From Saccopteryx bilineata (Eukaryota; Chordata; Mammalia; Chiroptera; Emballonuridae), in NCBI RefSeq assembly GCF_036850765.1, contig NC_089494.1:233758779-233822778 (forward strand): a DNA stretch of 64,000 nucleotides. The letters are read 5' to 3'. Under the pieces are notes generated by a model, which ran no database searches, was not told the DNA's origin, and worked only from the letters and a program-made list of their open reading frames with translations. This document shows positions 47,385 to 59,264 of this stretch, in pieces (positions within the stretch are counted from its first letter, which is position 1; the number at the start of each line of letters is the position of its first letter). The translations under genes were made by a program, and so were the position numbers.

Positions 47385-47540
47385 CTTGAATCTCTATGAT
47401 TCATTTATCACATGTGTAAAATAAGGATGATAAAAGTAATATGTCAGTAAGTTAATGAGAGGATTAAGTCAGCTAGCGCACATGAAGTGTTTAGAACACG
47501 GCCTGTTCCATCGCAACACTTCAGCAAGTACTAGATTGTT
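47385..47540 (+). repeat. MIR 3' half
   Basis: GAATCTCTATGATTCATTTATCACATGTGTAAAATAAGGATGATAAAAG, then GTTAATGAGAGGATTAAGTCAG and AAGTGTTTAGAACACGGCC, in the MIR order. Confidence 0.65.
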
Positions 47541-47544
47541 GTAG

Positions 47545-50500
47545 TAGTAAGGAAGCTATTTTTATTATTACTTTTAAAAGGAGAAAGTACAACAAAGCCT
47601 CTTTAAGACCTAGAGAGAGAAAATGGAAATGCATCAGTAATCAGGTTACTGTCTTTCTCACCCAACCCTCTCTTAGTGTCTTCTTCATTCTGACCCCTCC
47701 TCTTTGTAAGCCACCTCTCTGCTCACATAATGATCAAGGCTAAACACTCCAGACCTGAATTACTGAGTTTCTATGTATCAATGCCAAGAAATTGACTAAC
47801 ATTGTTGACTCTGTTGGAAGAATATGCATGGCTAAGTGGGAGGAGCAATTTTAGAAAAGAAATATTGTGGCTAGAGAGGTGCTACCACAGGGACAAAGTT
47901 CTTGCAAGGATTAGAGAACGTACATTAAGGTCATTCACATGAGAGTGTGTGTGAGGGGCTGAAGTACTCACCTCTAGAGATTTTGTTTTCTGTAGATATG
48001 GGATCTCAGAGCTTTATAATTTGAAGGTGTTAAAACAAACTTAGCAGGTGATTTGGGAATAATCTGGAAGCAAAGCCTTCAGAAGTGAAAAATATTTTCT
48101 GTGTACTTAACAAATGCCTCCCTCCTTTTTCTTATTCTGTAAATCTCAGTGGAAATGAATAACTGTCATTGCAATGAATCTCTATTTTTATCTAGCTAAT
48201 TTTTCAAGATGAATAAAACAATTTCGTGAGTAGTAATTAACAAGTGGCAAAAGTTGACTGTGGTTTTTTAATTATCAAAAGAAAAAATTTTTACCCATTA
48301 TTTAATTTAAAAATCTTAATAATTGCACTTTTCAAAAAGAAATGAACAGTCTCAAGTTAATGTCTAAAAAAAGCAACATCAATAAATATCAAAGGATGTT
48401 AATTTTTATTTGTCTCAGTGTTGTTTGTATTAGATCTTTTTTTATGTCTCTTTGGACAATTTACTTCTAGGTACACAGAAAAGTATTATTATTACACTTT
48501 TTCCTTAAGGCTAAAATCCTTTAACAGATCAATTCAAATGTTTATGTCTTGGTAAAATTATTTATGGGAAAGCGTCTTCAGAAAGAAAAAAGTATCTTGT
48601 TAGAAGTTACTAGGCTCTTGACTGACAGCCCTGTTGGTGGATGGGTTACCGCTTTCTCAGAACAAGATTCAGTCTTGCTGTTGTTCATATTAAATTATTC
48701 ATTTTACCAAGAATAGGATTTTGTTCTTCTTGGTAATTTATAATTTTTACCCTATGAGTCCATTTTCCAGACCAAGTTCTAAATATTTTTTCCCCCACAG
48801 GTTCTAGAAAAAGGGAGAGATTTGTGCTTCCAGAAATTTAACCTCCTGTCTAATAAAAGCTCTGATAAATTTTGTCGCATGGAGATGACAAACATAATGT
48901 ATTATGTCCATTGAAATTGAATTCAGTTTCAAATGCAAGAGAGGAACTTTTAAAACAAATTAATAATGAATCCATTTGTAAAAACAACAGATTCTTAGGT
49001 CATTCAAATAAACTTATAGACTAGACATGGTTGCACCTTGGGATGGCTTACAGGAAGAGATATTAAGTATTTAAGGATCCTGAAGGTCTTTTTGTGATCT
49101 TTTATTTCTTTATTTTGTTACTGATTTTTTTTAAAAATCTAACACATCATGGGAACAACAGGCAAGGCCATGATGTAAGCTTAATTCATATAAAATTGTG
49201 TTCACTAGAATTTTATAAATCTATATATTGAAGTATTTAAATAATTATATTCCTACATTTTACAAATCAGAGACTTATTCTTAACAGAGTAATGGTGAAA
49301 ATATCCTAAACCAACTTCCTAGGTACAGAAAGAAAAAAGAAAAACTATTATGCAAATAATCTTGTATAAAGACTTTCAGAACTGTTGTGTGCAAAAGAAA
49401 AAATGTGCAATGTGGAAGAAAGAGAGAACCAAATATATTTGGCTCATCTAATTTCAAATTTAAAGGTTTGCTAATATTCCTTCTCTGATTGAGTATTGAT
49501 AATCACCTATTTAATCATATTGGTGTGAATTTGAGTCTGTTTTTGTTATTTTAACTGAATAACTGTGTTTTTTCATGATACTGTAAATTCCACGAAGGCT
49601 GAAAATTTTTATAGTTTTGGTTACTGTTGTATCCTTGAGTCCAGAGAAATATCTGACTCATAGTAGCTTTTCATTATTTGTTACTGAATATTGAATGAGT
49701 TCATAGTATTTGGAAACAGTCTCCTCACCACACTTTGGGAAAAGCAGGGACTGAAAGAAAGAATTTCCAGCAAGTTCCCAAATGTCCTGGGTATGGAAAA
49801 TCTGGATGGTGTCTCTTATTATTTTTATTTCTTGATTCTTCACAAATTATTTTATTTAAAGTTATTTTCTACTGCTTAATTATTATTTAATGTTCTGGGC
49901 ATGTTAATTCTTTTTTTCTTTCATATCCTTTGACACCATTTTTTTTCTCCTTACATGGTTTAATTTTTTATTATGATTTCATCTTTGGTGTGTGTATTTT
50001 AATTAGTAGGAGACCTATGACCTAAGTTTAACAAGAATCTCTAAAGAACCATTAGTCATTTTGTGATGATCATGGAATTGAAGACAAAACTGTTGAACAA
50101 GCTTATATAGTATAGGAACTAAATGGACATATCTTCATGGCCCTAAAGAAATAATAATTTTCAATACTTTGTCATTGTTGTTGAGTTAGTTGTATCTTTC
50201 CAATCATGATTAAAATTCTAGGAAGTACAATAATATGAACCTAGCACAAGTCACAAGGCCACCCCTTTAAACAGAGAAGCAAAAAGACTTATCTAATATT
50301 CCATGTAAGATTAAATGAAACTAAAAAAGAGGATTATGGTAACAAAAAATAATATTTAAAAACAAAACAAGTAAACAAACAAAAAGACTTTTTATTACTT
50401 ATTAAGCATACTTTAAGTAATGATGTCATTGTGAACAATGATAAAAGGAAAGAACAATAATATTTGCATTCTCTTAATACACAGCAAGCAAGAGAATTAT

Positions 50501-50600
50501 TGTAACATATTCTTTAGAAAATGAACTTTTGCTGGGGAAAACACCAGATATTTATTAACTTTTAGGAAAATAGGTGGAATTTTCTGGAATAAATAAAGGT
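47545..50600. other. Unassigned AT-rich DNA
   Basis: No gene, RNA or named repeat recognised in this stretch of about 3 kb. Confidence 0.5.
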
Positions 50601-50605
50601 GATGA

Positions 50606-50725
50606 GGCCCTGGTCATTTGGCTCAGAGGTAGAACATCAGCCCAGTGTGTGGAATTCCTGGGTTCAATTCCTGGTCAGGACACATAGGAGAAGTGACCAT
50701 CTGCTTCACCACCCCTCTAATTTTC

Positions 50726-50774
<49 letters not shown>

Positions 50775-51020
50775 CCCTCCCCTCCCACAGACATGGCTCA
50801 TTTGAGCAAATTGGCCCAGGCATTGAGGATGGCACTATGGCCTAGCCTCAGGTGCTAAAATAGCTCAGTTGCCAAGCAACAGAACAACAGCTGCTGATGG
50901 GTAAAGCATCCCCCCCATAGGGAGCTTGCCAGTTGGATCTCAGTCAGGATACATGTGGGAGTCTGTCTCTCTGCTTCCCTGCCTCTCACTTAATAATACT
51001 AAATAAAAACAAAACAAAAA
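50606..51020 (+). mobile_element. Ves-type SINE, plus strand, with an expanded (CT)n
   Basis: The head GGCCCTGGTCATTTGGCTCAG, a B-box-like GGTTCAATTCC, then a pure CT run of about 42 bp at 50731-50772. The body TTGAGCAAATTGGCCCAGGC and a tail rich in A follow. The flanks AAATAAAGGT / AAATAAAAGT are a possible duplication. Confidence 0.9.
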
Positions 51021-51459
51021 ATAAATAAAAGTAACAATGTCTTGAATAAAATTATAAAAGTGATCATAGAATCCAGACAGATTCTAAAATGCTTGTACCA
51101 GGTAGGAGGTTGAGAAGACATCTATTTTTGCAGGGTGGGGTATTATGATTTGATATAGCTAGAACCTGAGAGATGGGAACACAGTAGAATCATCTAGGTG
51201 TCAAATCTTCATGACATCCAGGATGAAGGAGCAACCACTTAAGTTTCAAGACTAAAAAGAAAAAAGAGCTTGCATCATTTGTGTGTGTCTATGAAAATTA
51301 AAATGACAAAAATACAGAAATAGAAAAATAAAAATCAGTGAGCATGTGCATAGATTTTGATGGTGAGGGGATACTGGGTACATTGAACACAGATTTGGAT
51401 ATATTAAAATTGAAATTTTAATGAGATAGTAATAAGAAATCTAACAGGCATTTCAGTAT

Positions 51460-51645
51460 GAAAATCTAGAACTTTGCTGTATAATTCAGGATACTCTAGC
51501 CACATATATCTATTGATAATTAAATTTAAATTTGCTTCCTTTGATGGGCTAATCACACTATCAGTGCTCAATAGCCACATGTGGCTAGGGGATACGGTTT
51601 TGAACAGTGTGGATAATAAATATTTCTATCATTGCAGAAAGTTAT
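51460..51645. repeat. MER58-like hAT MITE remnant
   Basis: TCAGTGCTCAATAGCCACATGTGGCTAGGGGATACGG and AACAGTGTGGATAATAAATATTTCTATCATTGCAGAAAGTT match the conserved end of the 'aagtgctcaatagccacatgtggctagtgg' MITEs (Charlie/MER58 group). Confidence 0.55.
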
Positions 51646-51649
51646 TTTA

Positions 51650-53925
51650 GATATAAAATTAAGGATAAAATTCAGGAAATGAAATTTAGAATAAGAAATT
51701 AGCAGAGATGTATTCAAAACATAGAGAGAAAAATGAACAATTGTGAGTATGGTAAAAGAAAAACCATTTTGATTGTCTATTTTTATGCAGTATCAGAAAA
51801 AGTGCTTTGTAAAATTGTTAAAGAGCAATAAATATATTCAATATTTCTTATTATTTATGCTTAAAGGTTACTAGAGGTAAAGAAGTTAGAAGAAGAAATT
51901 AATATTTATCAATTTAAATCCAAAGAAAGTAGACATAGATGAAATGTCAAATCAAATTAATTTATTATTTTTAGAAGTTTAATTTTAAAAGGTATACATT
52001 CTGTGCTTTTAAAATATAGTAAAGATAAATTCTGAACTCTTCTTTGATTTAAAAAATAATACTGAATTTTAACAGAGAAGACAGCTTTGTCTATGTTTCG
52101 ATAGTCTTTCTTTTTGTCTATCTTTCTCTGCAATGTCAATAGATTTGAGAAAAAAAACTTTCTCTATACCACCTTGTTACTAATCCAGTGATTAAAAGAT
52201 TATGTCTCAGAGACTACAAAAGAGCAGCAAAATTAATTTTCATTTTTAATAAGGTAATTCTTAGATTCTGCAACTATTTTTTTGTACTGAATCATTATAG
52301 AAACATCAATATGGATTAAACAGTCTAATTTAAAAATGAATAATATATATTTTGCTAAAAATTTCTGTAAAGGTTTATAGTTCATCAACTGGTAGCTTTG
52401 CTTTTCAAAGCATGTAAATACAAAAAAAAATATGTGTGTGTGTGTGTGCTGCTCTAGTTAGGAAATAAACTTTCACTATTAAATCATATTTTAAAAGTAG
52501 ATACTCAAAAACTAGAGAAACAGAATAGAAATGAAAACACTTGTTACTTCTGATGCAAAATTGAGCAATAGATATACTCCCAAAGGTATTTTCTTTTGTT
52601 TTAGAATTCTATGCTTATCTACCAATATTAAAGACTTTCTCTTCTTTGGTTTTTTTTTTTTGTTGTTGTTGTTGTTGTTGCTAAATTGTCATCATAGTAT
52701 TTGTTTTAATTGAAATTTTTATGCTGATTCTGTTCTCTTTTGTTTGTGGAGACTGCATTCTGACTTCCTGGCCCTCGTTAAACTCCTTATGTAAAGTTCA
52801 TACCAAGTGAACTGAGCTGAGGCTGCCCAAATGCTTCCCTGGATGTGGTGATTTTATTACTGTCGGTCCCAGCTATAACATAGATCGAATGAAATATTCA
52901 TGCTTCATAGTTGTCATAGTTTCTTAAGATAGACTTTCTCAAAATGTACATTCATATTTTATATTTGGCCTGATGAGCCAGTTAAATCTCAACTTCCCAT
53001 TAGAGTTTTGAGCTGAAATAAAGACAATATAAAATACTTTATCCACTACTCATTTATTTTTATATAGAATTAGAAGTCTATTTTAAATGAGCAAACTATT
53101 TACACTTCATCTAGTCCTCATAATTTGAACAAAAAATACATAAAATCCCTTGATAATTTTTGAAGTGATCTACATATTTTCTTATTCTAAGTCTGATCTT
53201 TCTTTGTGCAATTTAATTAAATTCACTCTTTTTTTTTTGCTTATTGTTGATAACTGATGGCTTTAATTCACAATCTTGAACATCTGACATGCGAGAGATT
53301 TTGTCCTCCCCATATGGTAGCTGACGTAAGACAGAAAGCACAGCTGTGTGGTGTATGTTCTCAAAAGAAAAATGAATTTCTTTGAGTGTTTTTTTTTTCC
53401 ATTACAAGAGAGTTGCATTACTTCTTGACTACTTCCCTTAAATTTAGGTTGTCAACTCTTGAAGCTAGATTTAATATTACTCCTATATATTTTCAAGAAT
53501 AAAGTTTACTTAATGCATATCTCCAACAAATTGTAATAGTCAGTATTTAACATAGCCTGCACTTTTTTGAAAAGAAACATGACTCTTCAAGACATTAGCC
53601 TTTAAATTTATCTTAACCAAACATGTATACTTTAAACAGAGATAATAACTTTTACAGTGTTGAAAGTACACATGCAGGGGATAGGAAAATTAATTCCACG
53701 GTAAATGCTTTAAAAAATGACATCTCCTGTTTACAAAAGTGCTATTTGCTAGCTGTTAAGTAACAAAGTTAGTCATAAAATAATGCACCTTCAAAACCGT
53801 TCCTGAAAATACTACCTCCAAACTGATAAAAATGATATGCCTCATTCAGTTTCACTAAGTATCTCTAATTACCATTACCAAAATAATTTAGCATTCTAGG
53901 TTTTCCAAATGACATGTACTCTTTA
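51650..53925. other. Unassigned AT-rich DNA
   Basis: Short (TG)n at about 52433-52449 and (GTT)n at about 52660-52680. No gene seen. Confidence 0.5.
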
Positions 53926-53942
53926 TTAAGAAAGTGGTTTTA

Positions 53943-54169
53943 GCCTGACCTGTGGTGGCGCAGTGGATAAAGCGTCGACCTGGAAATGCTGAGGTCGCCG
54001 GTTCGAAACCCTGGGCTTGCCTGGTCAAGGCACATATGGGAGTTGATGCTTCCAGCTCCTCCCCCCTATCTCTCTCTCCTCTCTGTCTCTCTCTGTCTCT
54101 CTCTCCTCTCTAAAATGAATAAATAAATAAAGAATTAAAAAAATGAATAAATAAAAAAAAAAAAAAAAG

Positions 54170-54198
<29 letters not shown>
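53943..54198 (+). mobile_element. Young tRNA-derived SINE with intact A and B boxes and long poly-A
   Basis: The first 120 bases or so are almost identical to the copy at 8836, including the A-box region TGGCGCAGTGG and B box GGTTCGAAACC. The tail is A-rich for about 90 bp and almost pure A from 54152. The 15-bp target duplication AAGAAAGTGGTTTTA is exact (53928-53942 and 54199-54213). This looks like one of the youngest insertions in the window. Confidence 0.97.
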
Positions 54199-54202
<4 letters not shown>

Positions 54203-54275
54203 AAGTGGTTTTAAACAATCCCTAACAGAAAAAATAAGGATAATCCAACCTGTAAAACTATAACTGAATAGTGAA

Positions 54276-54465
54276 GCCTTGGCTGTGTAGCTCAGTTGGT
54301 TGGAGCATCATCTTAATGCGCAAAGGGTGAGAATTTGATCCTGGCAAGGGTATATTTACAAGAATTAACCAAGGAATAAATAATAAAAAAATAAGTGGAA
54401 CAAAAAAATTGATACTTCTCTTTCTCTCCTTCATTTCTTATATATTCAATAAAAATAAATTTTTT
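54276..54465 (+). mobile_element. tRNA-derived SINE (Ves-like), diverged
   Basis: The head GCCTTGGCTGTGTAGCTCAG, then GAGAATTTGATCCTGGCAAGGG, a CT stretch and an A/T-rich tail. Confidence 0.8.
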
Positions 54466-54469
54466 TTAA

Positions 54470-55520
54470 AAAAAATAAAAATGACTAATTTATAAGCCAC
54501 TTAAAAATAATCCCTGAAGATATGAAGAGGTGCATAATAAATGTCATCTCTCTTCCAACCACTAGCACTCCCATTGCAGGGCGGCTATAAACTTGTGCAT
54601 AAGCATAATAGAAAACGTGAAGAAGCTGCTGTCTGACCCACACCACTCACGTCAGCTCACTGAAGTCTGAAGTCGTTCTCTGGTCAGTAAATAGATGATG
54701 TGTAGACTCTTTGATGGCAAGTGTAGCAGCTAAATCATTTTGCAGTCAGGAATCACCTCCTGACACAGCACCTTACACATACAAGGGTAATAAAACATGT
54801 TCTCAGAATTAATCAATGGTCTCATACCCAAAGGTTTTACATTTTGTCTTAAGAGCTACGAGGAGTTCATTGAAAAGGCTCGTTATAAAATTTTAAAATA
54901 AATTTGGAGAACTTGGAAGTGTGAATACTAAACTGGAGTCTGGGCTGGGAGCACTGCTAAAGGCAGCAGATTGATGAACAGTTTAGGGCAAAAATAACTA
55001 AGTCTGAGTACAGGCAGTAGGCTTGCAGACAGCAGGAGCTACTCAAGTCGAGACAAATTTCAGATTGGAACCAACCGAAATTTGGTGACTTCTTGAATAT
55101 AAAGGATGTTGTCCATGAGTTTGTAAAACTCTGCCTAGGTCTTCAAGAGTAAAAAATAATGTATTTAAGGACAACAGACTAATTAATTAGTAATCATATG
55201 GAAAACAAGTTTATTCTGCTGATTCTTTGCAGTTTCCAGTGGTTTCCTGTAAAAGTGTTGTCTCCAAGAACCTGCAAACAGGCAGTGGATATCCTTACTG
55301 TTCCTACCACCCTCTATGAATGTTAACAAGGCATTTAGATATTGGGGAAACTCTTTTTATATGGGAGGCATAAAGTGCAGATATTAGGATATCATTACCA
55401 CTGCCTATAGATAAAAATTAGCTAAATGCAAAGGATGAAACCCAGAATATGAAGTATAATAAGGAAATATTGGGACAGAAGAAGAAATGGTGACTAAAAC
55501 TTTGACTAAATTATTAATAG
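54470..55520. other. Unassigned DNA
   Basis: No gene or named repeat recognised. Confidence 0.5.
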
Positions 55521-55530
55521 GACTATTCTG

Positions 55531-55653
55531 GCCTGAACAGGCAGTGGCACTGTGGATAGACTGGGACACTGCTCTCTCCCTGCTTGTCCGTCTGTCTCTA
55601 TCTGTTCCTCTCTCTGTTTCTCTCTGTCTCTGTCACAAATATATATATATATA
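55531..55653 (+). mobile_element. SINE with internal deletion, plus strand
   Basis: The head GCCTGAACAGGCAGTGGCAC is followed directly by the CT-rich 3' part, so the tandem-unit body is missing. It ends in an (AT)n run. Target duplication TATTCTG (55524-55530 and 55654-55660). Confidence 0.8.
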
Positions 55654-55661
55654 TATTCTGA

Positions 55662-56650
55662 ATATGACTACTTCTTTAAGAATACCTTCTAATAAGATAT
55701 AAACTTTGACAGCAAATATAAGGTACCTTAAAAACCATTAAACTTTCAACTAAGTTTGGAGATAGATACTTTCTTGAAAGCTAATGTTTTTTATTTGTGT
55801 TTTGGGGGGTTTTGATCTATTTTTTTCTGTACTCAATGTATATTTATTGTTATTATTCGCTGAATTAATGTTCTTAAAACAACCAGTTAAGTGATGGGTT
55901 TATCCTATAGTTTTGCTGACATGGGTTTGAAAAGGAGTTAATTTTGTAGGATGGACTGGATAAATACCTTTCATTCCTCTCCCTCTGCCACATTGTAATG
56001 TGTTCTTGGATCAACGGCAGAAAGGAAGTACGAGCTCTTTCATGGAAATTTTAACATGGATAAATAACAGTGGTTAATAAATAAAAATGAACTGACATTC
56101 ATTACAGAACCCCACTCTTACTTATGTGTTTTGGCTTTAGTCCAAAAAGTGCATGGTTCACTCTTCCTGGGAAGATGCCGTTTTCTCTAAACTGCAGCTC
56201 TTATCTGTCTTTACCTGGTGTGGGAGGAATTTTCTGTTCTTTGGTTCATTGCAAAGTGTGCATCTCTCTTCCATTAACATCTGTTTGAGTCTCTCCTTGC
56301 TTTGCTGCTTATCAGGGCTGCCCGGTGTATTTCCAAGATGAAAAGTTGTGGTTGCCTCCTGCCATTTACTACTGACAGTGAATTTAGGTAATGATGCCTT
56401 TAAGGTGCCAAGAGTCCTAGAAATTTTGCCTTTAAAAGGTTTTAAATGTTGGCTTCAGCAGAATATGATATACAGCAGGACTTTTCAAGATGGGAAATAA
56501 TCCCAATTATAGATCCAATTTGCTGGTTATATATTAACAAGGCTTATATACATTCTTTTACTTTCTAATATGGGCACTTGGGTGGATTGACTTTATTGAT
56601 GGTTCTAGTTAATGGCCTCCACGTGTTGTCCTGTAACTTTTAATCACCTC
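55662..56650. other. Unassigned DNA
   Basis: No gene or named repeat recognised. A 62-codon frame at 56153-56341 has no known product. Confidence 0.45.
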
Positions 56651-56653
56651 TGC

Positions 56654-57200
56654 TGTGGTTCAGGACATACTACCCTAAAATATGGCCTCTCTGTATAGTG
56701 AATATTTAAAGTGAAGGAATCTAAGAAATGACAAGTGCAGAAAGAACTTTCTCTGACGTCCCCTTTCTCCCCTGAAGCAGGTCATAAGATCATCTTGTGA
56801 GAGATGCCCTCCCATACCCAGAGGAGAGAAGCATACTTTTCTCTGTAGATGGAGTGATGCTGAGAGGAATCCAAATGAACAGACTTGCTAAGTTTCCCCA
56901 AGTTTATTAACCTTCATTTATATCCTTTCGTCCTATTACATTTTCCCTGTGACTTTCTACATTTCATCAAACCTAATATAAAAATACTCAGGCTTACCCA
57001 GTTCTTCAGGTCGTCATCCCTTTATGAGGTCTCTTGTGTCACATAAAACTTACATTAAATAAATTTGCATGTCAGTTCAGTTAACAGGGCCCTTGCCAAA
57101 GAACCTAAGAGGGTAATTGGCAAAATCACTTTTTTCCTCCTCTCCACCTCATACTTGGAATCTGGGCTATTACTTTGACCAATAGACTGAAACAGAGCGA
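56654..57200 (+). mobile_element. ERV-type LTR (old), plus strand
   Basis: It begins TGTGGTTCAGGACATACTACC. Inside are CTCCCCTGAAGCAGGTCATAAGATC, GTGAGAGATGCCCTCCC, then a promoter-like TAATATAAAAATACTCAGGC. The R/U5-like part has TCATCCCTTTATGAGGTCTCTTGTGTCACATAAAAC with the polyadenylation signal AATAAA near 57058. The block order fits a class I mammalian LTR; the exact right end is unclear. No retroviral gene is visible beside it. Confidence 0.6.
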
Positions 57201-57204
57201 TAGC

Positions 57205-58110
57205 CTGCTTTTTCTGCGATGGGGGCTTCAAAAAAGACTCACATGTCTCCATTTTCTCTATTCAACCCCTGCCTGTGACACAATGCAAAGTGCAGGCTAG
57301 ATCGTTGGAAGATGGAAGACCACATGGAGCACAGACGGGAAATCCATGCCTATGTCATTCTAGATTAGCAAGCAGTGATGGATCTGCAAGATGCCCACAG
57401 ACAAATGAAATAGCTAGGCAAAAGTAAACTGAACCTGGACCCGATCAACATAAACACCTAGCTAACCCATTTGCTCCTAAACAAAAATAAATGTTTATTG
57501 TCATATGCCATTGAGGTCATTTGCTGTATAAAGATAGCTCATAATGAGACTTTATATTAATAATGAATCCTAAATATCACACAACTCCCAGGGCAGTGTG
57601 AGCCTTAAGAAAGCTGACATTAAATTTTATGTCTTGTATATTAGTAACTCTCTTGCTAAGATCTAAAACTTGTGTCTCCCTCAATTTTATTTATATTTAA
57701 AATTCTCAATGTAAACATGGGGATAGGGTATGGGAAGCCCAACACATAATTAGAGTCAATTTGTGATTCTGAGAACTCTTGCCTCAAGAATATGCTCTAG
57801 TCTTTGTTGAAGCATTTGCTTTCTGGTCTCCAGGGGTTTAGTCATTACCCAGATTTTTCTTCAAAATATTTATTTTGATGAATTATTTTATACCATCCAC
57901 TTTTTCAACAAACTACTACTTGTTAAACTTAACCCAGGGGAGCCCAGAGACACTTTCAAACTTTCTTGTTTATTCTGCATTAATTACACTGAGAAAGCAC
58001 TGAAGACCATTAAATGTATAATTTATATGTGCAAAAGTAAATGTTAGAAATATTTTAAAATATGGATTTAAATTACCTTAATTATATTATCAATCCAGTG
58101 TGATTGAGAT
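57205..58110. other. Unassigned DNA
   Basis: No gene recognised. Part of the first 100 bp may still belong to the LTR. Confidence 0.4.
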
Positions 58111-58129
58111 ATATGTCATTTTACTTTTG

Positions 58130-58514
58130 TTCTTTTTTTTTTTTTTTTTGTATTTTTCTGAAGCTGGAAACTGGGAGAGACAGTCAGACAGACTCCCGCA
58201 TGCGCCCGACCGGGATCCACCCGGCACGCCCACCAGGGGCAAAGCTCTGCCCACCAGGGGGCATCGCTTTGTTGCGACCAGAGCCACTCTAGCACCTGGG
58301 GCAGAGGCCAAGGAGCCATCCCCAGCGCCCGGGCCATCTTTGCTCCAATGGAGCCTCAGCTGCAGGAGGGGAAGAGAGAGACAGAGAGGAAGGAGAGGGG
58401 GAGGGGTTGAGAAGCAGATGGGCTCTTCTCCTGTGTGCCTTGGCCGGGAATCGAACACGGGACTTCTGCACGCCAGGCCGACGCTCTACCACTGAGCCCA
58501 CTGGCCAGGGCCTC
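58130..58514 (-). mobile_element. Ves-type SINE, minus strand, well preserved
   Basis: T-rich tail at the left, then AGACAGACTCCCGCATGCGCCCGACC, GGATCCACCCGGCACGCCCACCAGG, GGCCATCTTTGCTCCAATGGAG and the head inverse GCCCACTGGCCAGGGC. A 'gcccaccaggggcaaagctct / gcccaccagggggcatcgctt' doublet is present. Target duplication CATTTTACTTTTG exact (58117-58129 and 58515-58527). Frames of up to 131 codons here are not genes. Confidence 0.95.
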
Positions 58515-58851
58515 CATTTTACTTTTGAGTTAACAAAATCTTAGAGAACAATATATGTAAGATATTTTGTCATTATGGCAGTTAAAATTTAAGTACAGGT
58601 GTACATTCTTCTAGAAAAAAGGAAATCTAACCCCCTCAAGAGTTAAGGCCTAAATGATTCTGGAATACTTTATTTCTCACCATATGTTCATCTTCAAATG
58701 TTTTATAATTTGAAAAATACCACTTGTCTATGGAATGATGGAACTTCTACTCCTTTTAGTCTTGTAGCAATGGGTATTGTTTGTACCTGGATTGTTATAT
58801 AGATGTAGAGGCTCAATAAATACATGAACAATAATTTCAGTAGAAGTTATA

Positions 58852-59253
58852 CCCTTTTTTTTGACAGAGATGGAGAGAGAGTCACAGAGAGGGACAGATA
58901 AGGACAGACAGACAAGAAGGGAGAGAGATGAGAACTATCAATATTTGTTGCAGCTCCTTAGTTGTTCATTGATTGCTTTCTCATATATGCCTTGACCGGG
59001 GGGCTACAGCAGAGCAAGTGACCCCTTGCTCAAGCCAGCGACCTTGGGCTCAAGCCAGCAACTTTGGGCTTCAAGCCAGCAACTTCTGGGCTCTATCCAG
59101 TGACCATGGGGTCATGTTTATGATACCACGCTGAAGCCAGCGACTCCACGCTCAAGCTGGATGAGCCCACACTTGAGCTGGTGACCTTGGAGTTTCAAAC
59201 CTGGGTCCTCTGCATCTCAGTTTGATGCTATATCCACTGCTCTACTCCCTGGC
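58852..59253 (-). mobile_element. tRNA-derived SINE with tandem-unit body, minus strand
   Basis: The purine-rich GAGATGGAGAGAGAGTCACAGAG, then CTTAGTTGTTCATTGATTGCTTTCTC, about six 'caagccagcgacctt'-like units (59026-59185) and the head inverse. Target duplication AGAAGTTATA (58842-58851 and 59254-59263). Confidence 0.9.
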
Positions 59254-59264
59254 AGAAGTTATAT

